A stretch of DNA of 33,947 bases from Spirochaetales bacterium (lineage in GTDB: Bacteria > Spirochaetota > Spirochaetia > JAIPGG01). Shown one piece after another: positions 22,602-32,578 of this stretch. The stretch's first letter is position 1, and each line of letters begins with the position of its first letter. The stretch spans positions 1-33,947 of the forward strand of contig JAIPGG010000019.1 of the NCBI GenBank assembly GCA_021736255.1, read 5' to 3'. The notes beneath the pieces are model-generated. The model saw only the letters and a program-made list of their open reading frames with translations, was not told where the DNA came from and did not search any database. A program made the translations under genes and the position numbers.

Positions 22602-24323
22602 ATGTATATGGGAAGACCATTTACAGCGACTGCTTTGATTCTTCTGTGTTTATTGCTGCCGATTCTTTCTGCGGCGGCCCAGGAGAATGCGGAAGTGCAT
22701 GAACAGGCCCTTTCCCGGATTAACGTAAAACAGGCCTGGGACATCTACCGCAGCATAGCGGAGACCAGTGCAGGGGCGGGTGTTCCGGCGGAAATCGTTA
22801 CCCCGAAAGATAAGCTCGATCAGGCCGGGAACATCCTCGAACGCGCTCTGACCTACGATCCGAACAACAGTGATGCGCTATTGTTTCAGGCAGTATTTGT
22901 TCTGCGCCGATCAGGCCGGGTCGACTCAGCCGTTTCTCTGATGGAACGGTCGATAGAAGCAGACAGCTTTTCGTTGTGGGACCGCGATAGAGCAGGGGAG
23001 CTTCTTGCCGCTTTGCTGCTGCGAAGCAGACGCCTCCAGCAGGCACGGCAGGTCCTTCTTGCTATGGAACTGGAGCAGCGCTATGCTTCGCCCCGCCGCA
23101 TCTCCCTCCTGGCAGAGGTCCTCTCCCGCTTGGGAATGAATGATACGGCGGAAGAGGTGCTCAACGACGGAAGGCGGCTGTTTCCGGAAAACGGACACCT
23201 ATGGGGCCGGCTGCTCACGGTGAATCCGGCCTATCGGCAGCAGGCGGAGTACCTGCTCCGGTCCGGTAATATGGATTCCGAAGATGTGCCGGCTGTGAAC
23301 CGAACCCGGAAAATACCCGATGGCGAGTTTTTGATCAGATCGGTCGAACAAAAGTTTCCCCGCTTCCTGCGCAGCGAAAGCGGCGGAGAAAAAGCAATAC
23401 TCCTGCAGCTCATGCTCAGTGAATACCAGCCGGATCAGAGAGCCGTTTACCGCAAACGCTATCTGGAAGCAGGCGGCCTGGATCAACGCGCCCTTGCCGA
23501 GGCTGCTTATTTCGAGGATGAATATGCGGCCCGCAGTGGAAAAGACTTTTTCGACCTGTATCCCGAATCGGCTCAACCCTACAACCTGGCGGTCCTCGAC
23601 CACCTGGCGGAACTTGAAACCATTCCGGGCATACTCCCGGAAACCGAAACCGAAACCGAAACCGAAACTGAAACTGGGCCCGGACAATCGTCGGAGATAA
23701 TCCCCCTGAACATGGATCTGATCCGTGATGCGGACTACGACGGCGTTGCAGAGGAATTCATTCGCCTCGAGGCGGCCGGCCCTTCGAGGTTTCAACCGGC
23801 CTCTTGGCTGATAGACCGGGATCAGGATGGGAATGTCGAGGTAGAGGTCCGCTTTTCCGGCGGCAAACCCCTGATAATAAAAAGCAAGGGGCAGACAGTT
23901 GAGCGAACGTATAAGTATCGCATCTATCCCTTTCTGGATACGCTTACCGTTGATATTTCCGGGCGCCGGTTTGTCTTTGAATATTCACCGGGGCAGGAGA
24001 GTTTTGAACCGGTTCGGGTCGGGTACGAGATGAATGTTCCCCTGCCTGTCATGCGTTTACCGGCAACTGCTTACAGTGTTGTCGAGAGCATCCCTTCTTC
24101 CCACAGGATAGGAGAATATGAAGAGGTCGGGGGGAACCCCGAACGGTGGAGGGTATGGCATCTGACTGACGGGCGGCTCTCTTTGCTCGAAGAAGATCGA
24201 GACAAAAACGGGGTGCTCGATACGAGGGTTATCTATCGAAACGGGATACCCTGGAAGTATCAATATGATCCGTCGGAAACAGGAGATTACCGGCAAGAGC
24301 CGGTGCCGGAGGAATGGAAATGA
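22602..24323 (+). CDS. Exported TPR-like protein with (ET)n linker and DxDx[DN]G motifs
   Basis: Signal peptide MYMGRPFTATALILLCLLLPILSAAAQE; helical repeat region; three DxDx[DN]Gxx[DE] motifs in the C-terminal half. Confidence 0.65.
   Translation: MYMGRPFTATALILLCLLLPILSAAAQENAEVHEQALSRINVKQAWDIYRSIAETSAGAGVPAEIVTPKDKLDQAGNILERALTYDPNNSDALLFQAVFVLRRSGRVDSAVSLMERSIEADSFSLWDRDRAGELLAALLLRSRRLQQARQVLLAMELEQRYASPRRISLLAEVLSRLGMNDTAEEVLNDGRRLFPENGHLWGRLLTVNPAYRQQAEYLLRSGNMDSEDVPAVNRTRKIPDGEFLIRSVEQKFPRFLRSESGGEKAILLQLMLSEYQPDQRAVYRKRYLEAGGLDQRALAEAAYFEDEYAARSGKDFFDLYPESAQPYNLAVLDHLAELETIPGILPETETETETETETGPGQSSEIIPLNMDLIRDADYDGVAEEFIRLEAAGPSRFQPASWLIDRDQDGNVEVEVRFSGGKPLIIKSKGQTVERTYKYRIYPFLDTLTVDISGRRFVFEYSPGQESFEPVRVGYEMNVPLPVMRLPATAYSVVESIPSSHRIGEYEEVGGNPERWRVWHLTDGRLSLLEEDRDKNGVLDTRVIYRNGIPWKYQYDPSETGDYRQEPVPEEWK
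23640..23675. repeat. Hexanucleotide repeat (GAAACY)x6 encoding (ET)6
   Basis: Four GAAACC followed by two GAAACT, read directly. Confidence 0.95.
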
Positions 24324-26248
24324 AAGGTTGGCACACACAGCACTGCTCCTGTCGGACCGGAATACAACGGAAGGGTCTTGGCCTGTTCTCTTTGTTTTCT
24401 CTGGTGCTTCTATCGTTTGTCATTTTTGGTTCCTGTGCCGGCGGACCGGGAGTCAAAGAAGAGCAAACGGAGACCTTTCCCTCTATCGACCAGGTCACCC
24501 GTGAACAGATAGAGTCGCTTATCGATACCGGAAAGACCGAGCGTGCTTTGCAAATGCTTTCCCGCCTGCAGAGAGAAGAGAATATCATGTCGAAGACGGT
24601 GATCCGGGAGCTCGACCGGAGGGCCCGCCGGCGGCTGGAAAGGGATTATCAGCAAGCTTTGAACCAGGATCCGAAAGCTGCTGCAAGACTTTTTCACTCG
24701 CTTTCTTCGGCAACCGAGGCATCGCAGAATCCGGACGGCTCTCTGGGCTCGGAAGAGGCGGTCTCCGGGTTGGAGCTTACCCTAGAGGTGGCCGATTCGT
24801 ACCTGGAAGAGGGCAACAAGGTTCTTGCAGTTCATACCTTTCTCGAGACACTGAAAAACATCGAACAGAAAAATTCCGAGGAAGCGGGAAATGCCTCCAG
24901 ATTAGAAAATCTGCTGGAAAACCGAATCGGGAAGTATCTCGATACGGCAATGGAGCTTGGACACAACAGTGCAGTTGCCCGGATCGTTCGGGCCATGGAT
25001 GTTCTTTCCCTTTCTGTGTCAGAGAAAGCACGGAAAACGGCGGAAAAGGTTCCCTTCAATCCACAGGCGATGGTAAAGGGTGTGGTAACAATTTGGGTCG
25101 ACAAGGGGATCCGCATCGAACAGGGGGTAGGTTTACCCGATAGGGTGATCGGAAGCGGTTTCTTTATTGACCCCCGCGGATATATCATCACCAACCATCA
25201 TGTCATCAAGAGCGAGGTGGACCCGGAGTATGAAGGCTACTCTCGTCTTTTCGTCCGTCTATATGACAGGCCGGAGGAACGCATTCCGGCCAAGGTAGTA
25301 AGCTATGACGAGGTCTTCGACATTGCCCTTCTCAAGGTGGAAAAAACACCTCAGTATACCTTTTCTTTTCCCGAACCGGTAGAACCGGAGATCGGAGAAC
25401 AGATTTTTGCCATTGGCTCTCCGGTCGGTCTGGAAAACACCATAACCTCAGGTATCGTATCGGCGGTGAACCGTCGTTTTCTTCAGCTAGGTGATGCCCT
25501 TCAGGTGGATGTACCCGTAAATCCGGGGAACAGCGGGGGGCCGGTTATAAATCAGGACGGCAGGCTTGTCGGGATCGTTTTTGCCGGGTTGGAGACCTTC
25601 GAGGGCTTGAATTTCATCATTCCTTCTCATTGGGTGCGGGGGATACTGCCCGAGCTCTACAGCGGCGGAGAGGTTGTGCATCCCTGGCTGGGAGCCGCCC
25701 TTAGGGACGGCAGCAATTCAGTTGAAGTCACCTATACTCTTCCTACCAGTCCAGCCAAGGAAGGCGGATTGAAAAAGGGGGATCAACTGATTTCTCTGAA
25801 CGGTAAGCCCATTGAAGATATCAGTGCTGCCCAGAAGATTGTTCTCTCCTATGATCCGAAAACCCTGGTGCGTTTGAAGTGGAAACGGAACGGAACGGTG
25901 ATGGAAGGACTGTTTTCTCTCGGCGAACGTCCGTTAAAACCTGTACAAAAAGCGCTCGATCTCGACGTGAAAAACAATTTGTTTCCTCCGTTATTCGGGA
26001 TGGAGGTAGAGGAGGTTCGAAGCCTTCTCTTCGGAGCCACGGACTACCGGGTTACCAGGGTTTACCCCGGCAGCGCGGCAGATGAAACCGGGATTTCTAC
26101 CAACGATTCAATCACTGTCAGGAACTGGAAAGTAGACAGGAATAATCGTTTTGTTGCAATCGAAGTTGTAGTAAAAAAACGGAAAGGCGGGTTTATGGAA
26201 AGCGTGATCCGGCTCGCAGCTCCGCTTGAATCAAATAAGTTTTTTTGA
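24314..26248 (+). CDS. S1C (Deg/Htr-like) serine protease lipoprotein with PDZ domain(s)
   Basis: Lipobox VIFGSC; catalytic GYIITNHHV, FDIALLKV, NPGNSGGPV; PDZ-like LKKGDQLISLNGKPI. Confidence 0.85.
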   Translation: MEMKGWHTQHCSCRTGIQRKGLGLFSLFSLVLLSFVIFGSCAGGPGVKEEQTETFPSIDQVTREQIESLIDTGKTERALQMLSRLQREENIMSKTVIRELDRRARRRLERDYQQALNQDPKAAARLFHSLSSATEASQNPDGSLGSEEAVSGLELTLEVADSYLEEGNKVLAVHTFLETLKNIEQKNSEEAGNASRLENLLENRIGKYLDTAMELGHNSAVARIVRAMDVLSLSVSEKARKTAEKVPFNPQAMVKGVVTIWVDKGIRIEQGVGLPDRVIGSGFFIDPRGYIITNHHVIKSEVDPEYEGYSRLFVRLYDRPEERIPAKVVSYDEVFDIALLKVEKTPQYTFSFPEPVEPEIGEQIFAIGSPVGLENTITSGIVSAVNRRFLQLGDALQVDVPVNPGNSGGPVINQDGRLVGIVFAGLETFEGLNFIIPSHWVRGILPELYSGGEVVHPWLGAALRDGSNSVEVTYTLPTSPAKEGGLKKGDQLISLNGKPIEDISAAQKIVLSYDPKTLVRLKWKRNGTVMEGLFSLGERPLKPVQKALDLDVKNNLFPPLFGMEVEEVRSLLFGATDYRVTRVYPGSAADETGISTNDSITVRNWKVDRNNRFVAIEVVVKKRKGGFMESVIRLAAPLESNKFF

Positions 26249-26269
26249 GTTCTCTGAAAAACAGGACAT

Positions 26270-26297
26270 TTGCATTTTTAGACATTTTCTCTATACT
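26270..26297 (+). promoter_or_regulatory. Sigma70-type promoter TTGCAT-N16-TATACT before the STAS/chemotaxis operon
   Basis: -35 26270-26275, -10 26292-26297; 8 nt to ATG 26306. Confidence 0.55.
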
Positions 26298-26305
26298 TTA
26301 TTAGC

Positions 26306-26638
26306 ATGAAACAGCAGGAAGATCTTCACGTTGTCGCTTTGAGCGGCAGGTTGACAATCAGTCGGGCTAAGGAACTTTCCGAGCAATTGAAGTCCTCTCT
26401 TGATGAGCATCAGCGCGTGCTCGTTAATCCGGCAAGGGCCGAGAATATCGACGCATCCTGTATCCAGGTCCTTTATGCCTCAGCGAAATATGCGCAGTCC
26501 ATCGGAAAGGAATTCGGTTTTACCGGAGAGGTTCCGGAACAGGTACGGGAAGTCCTGGTCACTACCGGTTTGTGCCGGGAGGCTCCTGATGAAGCAAAGG
26601 AACTTACGGAAACCCTCATCGAGTTTCCCAAAACCTGA
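26306..26638 (+). CDS. STAS-domain protein
   Basis: HVVALSGRLTISRAKELSEQL...VLVNPARAENIDASCIQVLYASAKYAQ. Confidence 0.75.
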   Translation: MKQQEDLHVVALSGRLTISRAKELSEQLKSSLDEHQRVLVNPARAENIDASCIQVLYASAKYAQSIGKEFGFTGEVPEQVREVLVTTGLCREAPDEAKELTETLIEFPKT

Positions 26639-26667
26639 AATGAAGAAATCCTGAATCGAAGGGGCTT

Positions 26668-28782
26668 ATGGTAGACCAATTCAAAGAAGCATTCAAAGAA
26701 GAAGCCTACGAACTCTTGAATCAACTCGAGCAGGACCTTCTCGAAGCCGAAGAGAACCAGGAAAGTCCTGAGGCTGTATCAGCTGTATTCCGTACTATGC
26801 ATACCATCAAGGGATCGGCCGGTATGTTTGGATATGAACGGATATCCAAATTCACCCACGAGGTCGAAACCGTACTCGATATGGTCCGAGAAGGAAAGGT
26901 TGATATCAGCCAGGATCTGATAGATCTGACCCTTCGGTCGAGGGATCACATCAACGAGATGCTGGAAGAACAGACGGTAACCGGCGAAGCGGATGACCCG
27001 GTATCCCGGGAAATCATCACGGGCCTGAAACAGCTTGTCGAGGAGGCCGAACGTGCTCGAAAGCCCGAAGAGCAGGAAACCGCTCCCTCCAAAGCCGGCC
27101 GGGAAACCGGAGAGGCCGGAGATCTCGATCATGAGGTAACCTACCGTATATCCTTCAAACCCCCTGCAGAGCTGTTTCAATCCGGGACCAACCCGGTGCC
27201 CCTCTTGCGGGAGCTTCGGGAAATGGGGGATTACACCTGCATCGCCAATACCGAATCCATACCACCACTCGATGAGATCGTACCTGATCAATGCTACACG
27301 AACTGGGATATCCTGCTCACCACTACGAAAAACAGAAAATCTATAGAAGATGTGTTCATCTTCGTAGCCGACGAGTCGGAGATAAAGATAGACATCATAG
27401 ATGAGACCACCGGCATTGAAGACGACCCCTCCTACAAACGGATCGGAGAGATCCTCCAGGATCGCGGGATCATAGATCAATCCAAGCTCCGTCTGATCCT
27501 CGAAAAGCGGAAACGCCTCGGCGAGGTTCTGCTCGAAGAAAATATTATCTCCGATCAGCAGCTGCAGTCCGCTCTCAGCGAACAGGAACATGTCAAGAAG
27601 GTCCGTTCACAAAAGCAGACGGAGACAGCCGGTTCGAGTATCCGAGTAAATGCCGAAAAACTCGATCAGCTGGTGGATCTGGTTGGAGAGATGGTAACCG
27701 TCCAGGCCCGCCTGGCCAGGACGAGCAATTCCCTCAAGGATTCACAACTCGAGAACATATCCGAACAAATCGAGCGGCTCACCTCCGAGCTCAGGAACAA
27801 TACCATGAGTATGCGGATGGTCCCCATCGGGATGACCTTCAGCAAGTTCCGGCGGCTGGTGCGGGACCTCTCGCAGGATCTGGGAAAGGAGATCGAACTG
27901 GAAACCTCCGGAGGAGAGACGGAACTCGATAAGACCGTTATCGACCGGTTGAACGATCCCATGGTCCACATTATACGAAACAGTATCGATCATGGAATCG
28001 AAACCCCCGAGGTACGGGAGCAAGCGGGGAAATCCAGAGACGGCCTGATTCGCCTGGAGGCTAGTCATTCGGGAGCATCCGTGCACATTACGATTTCCGA
28101 CAACGGCAAGGGGCTAAATGCCGATAAACTCCGCGAGCGTGCCGTAGAGCGGGGAGTAATAGCTCAGGATGCCGAGCTCAGTGAACAGGAGATCTATCAG
28201 CTCATTTTTGCTCCCGGCTTTTCAACCGCTGAGGTTGTGAGTAAGGTTTCCGGACGGGGCGTCGGGATGGATGTTGTCCGTCAGGAGATAGAAGCTCTCG
28301 GCGGTGCGGTGATTCTCGAGTCGGAAGTCGGACAGGGTACGAGTGTTTTATTGAAAATTCCGTTGACCCTGGCTATTATTGACGGGCTTCTGGTGCAGGT
28401 GGGCATAAATTATTATGTGTTTCCCCTTTCTGTTGTGGAACGAGTGGTTGAATTTCCGGAAGAAGAGAAAAGCAGGGGTGACAATCGACGGATTATTCCC
28501 TACCAGGACGGCCTGGTACCCTATGTTTCTCTTCGAGAATTCTTTTCTATTCAGGACGAGAAGGCTGACTATGAACAGGTCGTTGTCATTCAGAACAACG
28601 ATAACCTGATCGGATTTCTTGTGGATCAGGTTATCGGCGACTTCCAGACGGTGATTAAGCCTCTCGGCAAGATGTACCGGGACCAGGAGGGTATATCGGG
28701 AGCTACCTTCCTCGGGGACGGTTCGATCGCACTGATACTGGACATACCAAAGCTGGCGGCACAAATAAAGAATGGCTTTTGA
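26668..28782 (+). CDS. cheA: Chemotaxis histidine kinase CheA with embedded MshEN-like tandem motif
   Basis: P1 MHTIKGSAGMFG; LVDLVGEMVTVQ; MRMVPIGMTFSKFRRLVRDL; HIIRNSIDHGIE; GRGVGMDVV; CheW-like C-terminus. Confidence 0.95.
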   Translation: MVDQFKEAFKEEAYELLNQLEQDLLEAEENQESPEAVSAVFRTMHTIKGSAGMFGYERISKFTHEVETVLDMVREGKVDISQDLIDLTLRSRDHINEMLEEQTVTGEADDPVSREIITGLKQLVEEAERARKPEEQETAPSKAGRETGEAGDLDHEVTYRISFKPPAELFQSGTNPVPLLRELREMGDYTCIANTESIPPLDEIVPDQCYTNWDILLTTTKNRKSIEDVFIFVADESEIKIDIIDETTGIEDDPSYKRIGEILQDRGIIDQSKLRLILEKRKRLGEVLLEENIISDQQLQSALSEQEHVKKVRSQKQTETAGSSIRVNAEKLDQLVDLVGEMVTVQARLARTSNSLKDSQLENISEQIERLTSELRNNTMSMRMVPIGMTFSKFRRLVRDLSQDLGKEIELETSGGETELDKTVIDRLNDPMVHIIRNSIDHGIETPEVREQAGKSRDGLIRLEASHSGASVHITISDNGKGLNADKLRERAVERGVIAQDAELSEQEIYQLIFAPGFSTAEVVSKVSGRGVGMDVVRQEIEALGGAVILESEVGQGTSVLLKIPLTLAIIDGLLVQVGINYYVFPLSVVERVVEFPEEEKSRGDNRRIIPYQDGLVPYVSLREFFSIQDEKADYEQVVVIQNNDNLIGFLVDQVIGDFQTVIKPLGKMYRDQEGISGATFLGDGSIALILDIPKLAAQIKNGF

Positions 28783-29635
28783 TACACAATCCGGATCTAT
28801 GTCCCACAGGCTCAACGAGAAAGAATTCCAAAAGTTGAGCAGCTATATTCAGTCCGAACTCGGTATACGCATGCCCCCGGCCAAGCGAATCATGCTCGAA
28901 TCGAGGCTGCAAAAGCGGCTTAGGACGACCGGGTTCCAGACCTTTACCGAGTACATAGATTTTGTGTTCAGCCCTGAGGGGCATGATACCGAACTGGTGC
29001 ACATGATCGATGCGGTGACAACCAACAAGACCGACTTCTTTCGCGAGCCAGCTCATTTTGATTATCTGCTTCAGGTGCTTCTTCCCGAGAAGGTGGAACA
29101 GGAGGGCTGGGGAAAGCGGAATCCAATCCGAGTATGGTCCACAGCCAGTTCCACTGGAGAAGAACCGTACACCCTGGCAATGGTTTTTCAGCTGTTTTCC
29201 GAGACCCGGAGCGAAATCAAATTCCACATTACCGCTACCGATATCTCGAGCCGGGTCCTCGAGCATGCGCTGCAGGGTATATATACTACCGAACGGGCTG
29301 CTCCTATCCCGGAGGAATACAAAAAACGCTACATCCTTCGCTCACGGGACCGTGACCGTCAGCTCGTCCGGCTGCGGCCGGAAATACGCAGCAAGGTGAG
29401 CTTTCACCGGATGAATCTCATGCAGGCATTCAGCTTTTCCAAACAATTTCAAATTGTCTTTTGCCGGAATATGATCATTTACTTCGAAAGACCCGACCAG
29501 CTCAAACTGTTACGCAATCTTTTCCATCAACTTACACCGGGAGGATATCTGTTCCTCGGTCATTCGGAGACCCTCACCGGCATGGAAATCGATCTCCATT
29601 CGGTAGCACCGACTATCTATCAAAAACCGTTCTGA
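28772..29635 (+). CDS. cheR: Chemotaxis methyltransferase CheR
   Basis: [49 protein letters not shown]. Confidence 0.94.
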   Translation: MAFDTQSGSMSHRLNEKEFQKLSSYIQSELGIRMPPAKRIMLESRLQKRLRTTGFQTFTEYIDFVFSPEGHDTELVHMIDAVTTNKTDFFREPAHFDYLLQVLLPEKVEQEGWGKRNPIRVWSTASSTGEEPYTLAMVFQLFSETRSEIKFHITATDISSRVLEHALQGIYTTERAAPIPEEYKKRYILRSRDRDRQLVRLRPEIRSKVSFHRMNLMQAFSFSKQFQIVFCRNMIIYFERPDQLKLLRNLFHQLTPGGYLFLGHSETLTGMEIDLHSVAPTIYQKPF

Positions 29636-29651
29636 AAGGGGGAATGCCCGC

Positions 29652-30731
29652 ATGCCCGTAACCCGTGTCATGATTGTCGATGATTCCGCCGTTGTCCGGC
29701 AGACAATGAAGGATGTACTTTCCAGTGCTTCCGGTATCGAGGTGGTCGGTTCGGCCGCGGATCCATACATTGCAGCTAAAAAGTTGAGCACCACTCCGGT
29801 GGATGTCATGATACTCGACATCGAAATGCCCCGGATGGACGGTTTGACATTTTTGAAAAAAATAATGACGCAGCATCCCTTGCCGGTAGTGATCTGCTCG
29901 AGCAAGGCTGAAGAGGGCTCCCAGAACGTTATCAAGGCGATGGAGTACGGGGCGGTGGAAATCATCACAAAACCCAAGGTCTACACCAAGGAATTTCTCG
30001 AGGAGTCCCGCGTCAGGATTATCGATGCGGTCAAGGCTGCCCATATGACGGCGGTAAACAGGGTCACGGTCAAAGAAGAAGCCTCCCAAGCCCCGGAAAA
30101 GAAACTCACTGCCGATGCCGTAATCAGTATGGGCGGCAGGTCGCAACACATAGAAACTACGGAAAAGCTCTGTGTCGTCGGTGCATCCACCGGTGGAACG
30201 GAGGCCCTCAAGGATTTCCTTCAGATGCTGCCCCTCGACGCTCCGGGGATCGTAATCGTGCAACACATGCCGGAGAATTTTACCCGGGCCTTTGCCGAAC
30301 GGCTGAATAGTACCTGCAACATGACCGTTAAGGAAGCAGCCCACAACGATACGGTGGTCAGGGGCCGCGTGCTCATTGCTCCCGGGAACAAACATACCCT
30401 CCTCAGGCGGAGCGGGGCCCGCTACTATGTGGAAGTCAAAGAAGGACCTCTTGTTTCTCGTCACCGGCCGTCGGTGGATGTCTTGTTCCGTTCGGCAGCG
30501 AGGTATGGGGGGCCCAATATCATCGGTGTGATCATGACCGGGATGGGGGATGACGGCGCCCAGGGCATGCTCGAGATGAAACAGGGCGGCGGCTACACCA
30601 TTGCACAGGATGAGAAGACCTGTGTGGTCTACGGCATGCCCGGAGAAGCCGTCAAGAAGGGCGGCGTGGATATCATCCTTCCGCTGCCCTCGATTGCCGG
30701 TGAAGTAATGAAAAAATCCAAGGTGCATTGA
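29652..30731 (+). CDS. cheB: Chemotaxis methylesterase/response regulator CheB
   Basis: [16 protein letters not shown]; methylesterase [41 protein letters not shown]. Confidence 0.95.
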   Translation: MPVTRVMIVDDSAVVRQTMKDVLSSASGIEVVGSAADPYIAAKKLSTTPVDVMILDIEMPRMDGLTFLKKIMTQHPLPVVICSSKAEEGSQNVIKAMEYGAVEIITKPKVYTKEFLEESRVRIIDAVKAAHMTAVNRVTVKEEASQAPEKKLTADAVISMGGRSQHIETTEKLCVVGASTGGTEALKDFLQMLPLDAPGIVIVQHMPENFTRAFAERLNSTCNMTVKEAAHNDTVVRGRVLIAPGNKHTLLRRSGARYYVEVKEGPLVSRHRPSVDVLFRSAARYGGPNIIGVIMTGMGDDGAQGMLEMKQGGGYTIAQDEKTCVVYGMPGEAVKKGGVDIILPLPSIAGEVMKKSKVH

Positions 30732-32578
30732 TGACCGACAGTCCGCGCATTTTGCTGGTGGAGGATGAAGCGGTAACCCTGGTGGACCTCGAGCGGATTC
30801 TTACCCGCTATGGTTATCAGGTAGTGGCGCGGGCCTCGACCGGAGGTGAAGCGGTGGAGTCTGCACAAGCCCACCGGCCGGACTTGGTCCTGATGGACAT
30901 CCGTTTGCGCGGCGAGATGGACGGGATCGAGGCTGCCGAAAAAATCAAGGTGGCATATAATATACCGGTGGTTTACATGTCGGCATACGCCGATGAACAA
31001 ACCCTTGCCAGGGCCAAGGAGACAGCTCCTCATGCCTATATCACCAAACCCTATAATGAACGCGTTCTGCGGATAACCCTCGACACCGCCCTCTCCCGCC
31101 ATCGGTTGGAAACGCAGCTGCTTCAGAACGAGAAGCTCCTCGAGGCCACGGTAAACAGTATCGGTGCCGCCGTTTTTACTCTCAACAGCCGGTTGAAGGT
31201 GCGCCTTGCTAATCCTCCCGCCTGCAATCATTTTTTTTCCGATTCCTCCTGTTCAAAGAATTTCCATATAGACAATGTGTTTGAGCTCGAGGACCCGGTT
31301 ACCGGCGAGAAGCCGACAATTGCAGAGCTGATCGACATCATGAGCAGGCAGACGGATATTACAGATGTGTATGAACACGAATATATTGTTTCCCCTCGTG
31401 CGGAAACCCCGCAAACGGAGGGCCGCAGGGAATATTCGGAGGGGCTTCAGGAAAGATTCCAAAGAGCCATCCTTCGCATAAACGCTATCAATTCCGGATC
31501 TTGGAATGGTACGCCGGTCGAAGGGGATGAGGCGGCCTTCGTTCTTACCATTCGGGATACTACCGAGCTCCACAGGACCGAACTGCAAAAGCAGGTCTTT
31601 GCAACGGTGATCGAAAATTCCGGTGAACCGGTGATCCTCTGCCGCTATGACGGCACTATCCACCATTGGAACCGGGGCGCCGAGCTCTTGTTCGGGTATT
31701 CCCAGGAAGAAGCGGAAGGAAGAAGTTTTTCCATGCTGCTTCCTCCCTATCAGCCGAACGAGCTCCCCGACATCTTCGAGCGGATAGCAGACGGGGTGGA
31801 CGGACAGGAATACGAAACCGTTGCCCAGCGCCGAAACGGGGCTGTACGGGAGGTTTCTCTCAGTATCATGCCGATACATCTCGAACAGATCGAGAGTGGT
31901 CTGGTATCCGTTTTCGTACGGGACATTACCGAACGGAAACGGCTCGAATGGGAAGCGACCAATATGGCCAACCGAGAACGCCGCCGAATCGGCGAAGAGC
32001 TTCACGACAGCCTCGGACAGATGCTCACCGGACTGAGTTTCAAGGTGAAGGCCCTTCAGGATACATATGACGGAAAAAGCGAAGGACAGGAAACACTGTC
32101 GGAAGCAGGTGATCTCGTAAAGACGGCGCTGAAAAAAACCCGGGAGCTCTCCAGGGGGCTTGTGCCCGACGGTCCAAGACCGCAGCAGCTTCCCAATGCC
32201 CTGCGGATGCTTGCAGCTGCCATGTCGGACCAGTATCAACAGCAGGTAGACCTTGCTCTGGAGGAAGAACTCTCCTTCGATGACGAGAATGTTGCCCACC
32301 ACCTGTTTCTCATTGCCCGGGAAGCTGTCTACAACGCCTATCAGCATGCCCGAGCCCGGAAGATATGGATCGAACTCCATCAGGAAGACACCGAAATAAT
32401 TCTGGTAATAGGAGATGATGGAATCGGACTTCCCGAAGCAATTCCCACCGGGCTGGGGATCCAGGTTATGCGCTACCGGGCGAATATGATCGGGGCCTAT
32501 TTCGAGGTTTTTTCCGTACCGGAAGGGGGCAGCAGGGTGGTGTGCCGCCTTCCGTGGCCAAAGGGGGAGTCTTCATGA
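30731..32578 (+). CDS. REC-PAS-HisKA_3-HATPase hybrid sensor kinase
   Basis: N-terminal REC LVLMDIRLRGEMDG, PAS-like GTIHHWNRGAELLFGYSQEEAEGRS, RRRIGEELHDSLGQMLTGLSFKV, IAREAVYNAYQHARA, GDDGIG. Confidence 0.88.
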   Translation: MTDSPRILLVEDEAVTLVDLERILTRYGYQVVARASTGGEAVESAQAHRPDLVLMDIRLRGEMDGIEAAEKIKVAYNIPVVYMSAYADEQTLARAKETAPHAYITKPYNERVLRITLDTALSRHRLETQLLQNEKLLEATVNSIGAAVFTLNSRLKVRLANPPACNHFFSDSSCSKNFHIDNVFELEDPVTGEKPTIAELIDIMSRQTDITDVYEHEYIVSPRAETPQTEGRREYSEGLQERFQRAILRINAINSGSWNGTPVEGDEAAFVLTIRDTTELHRTELQKQVFATVIENSGEPVILCRYDGTIHHWNRGAELLFGYSQEEAEGRSFSMLLPPYQPNELPDIFERIADGVDGQEYETVAQRRNGAVREVSLSIMPIHLEQIESGLVSVFVRDITERKRLEWEATNMANRERRRIGEELHDSLGQMLTGLSFKVKALQDTYDGKSEGQETLSEAGDLVKTALKKTRELSRGLVPDGPRPQQLPNALRMLAAAMSDQYQQQVDLALEEELSFDDENVAHHLFLIAREAVYNAYQHARARKIWIELHQEDTEIILVIGDDGIGLPEAIPTGLGIQVMRYRANMIGAYFEVFSVPEGGSRVVCRLPWPKGESS

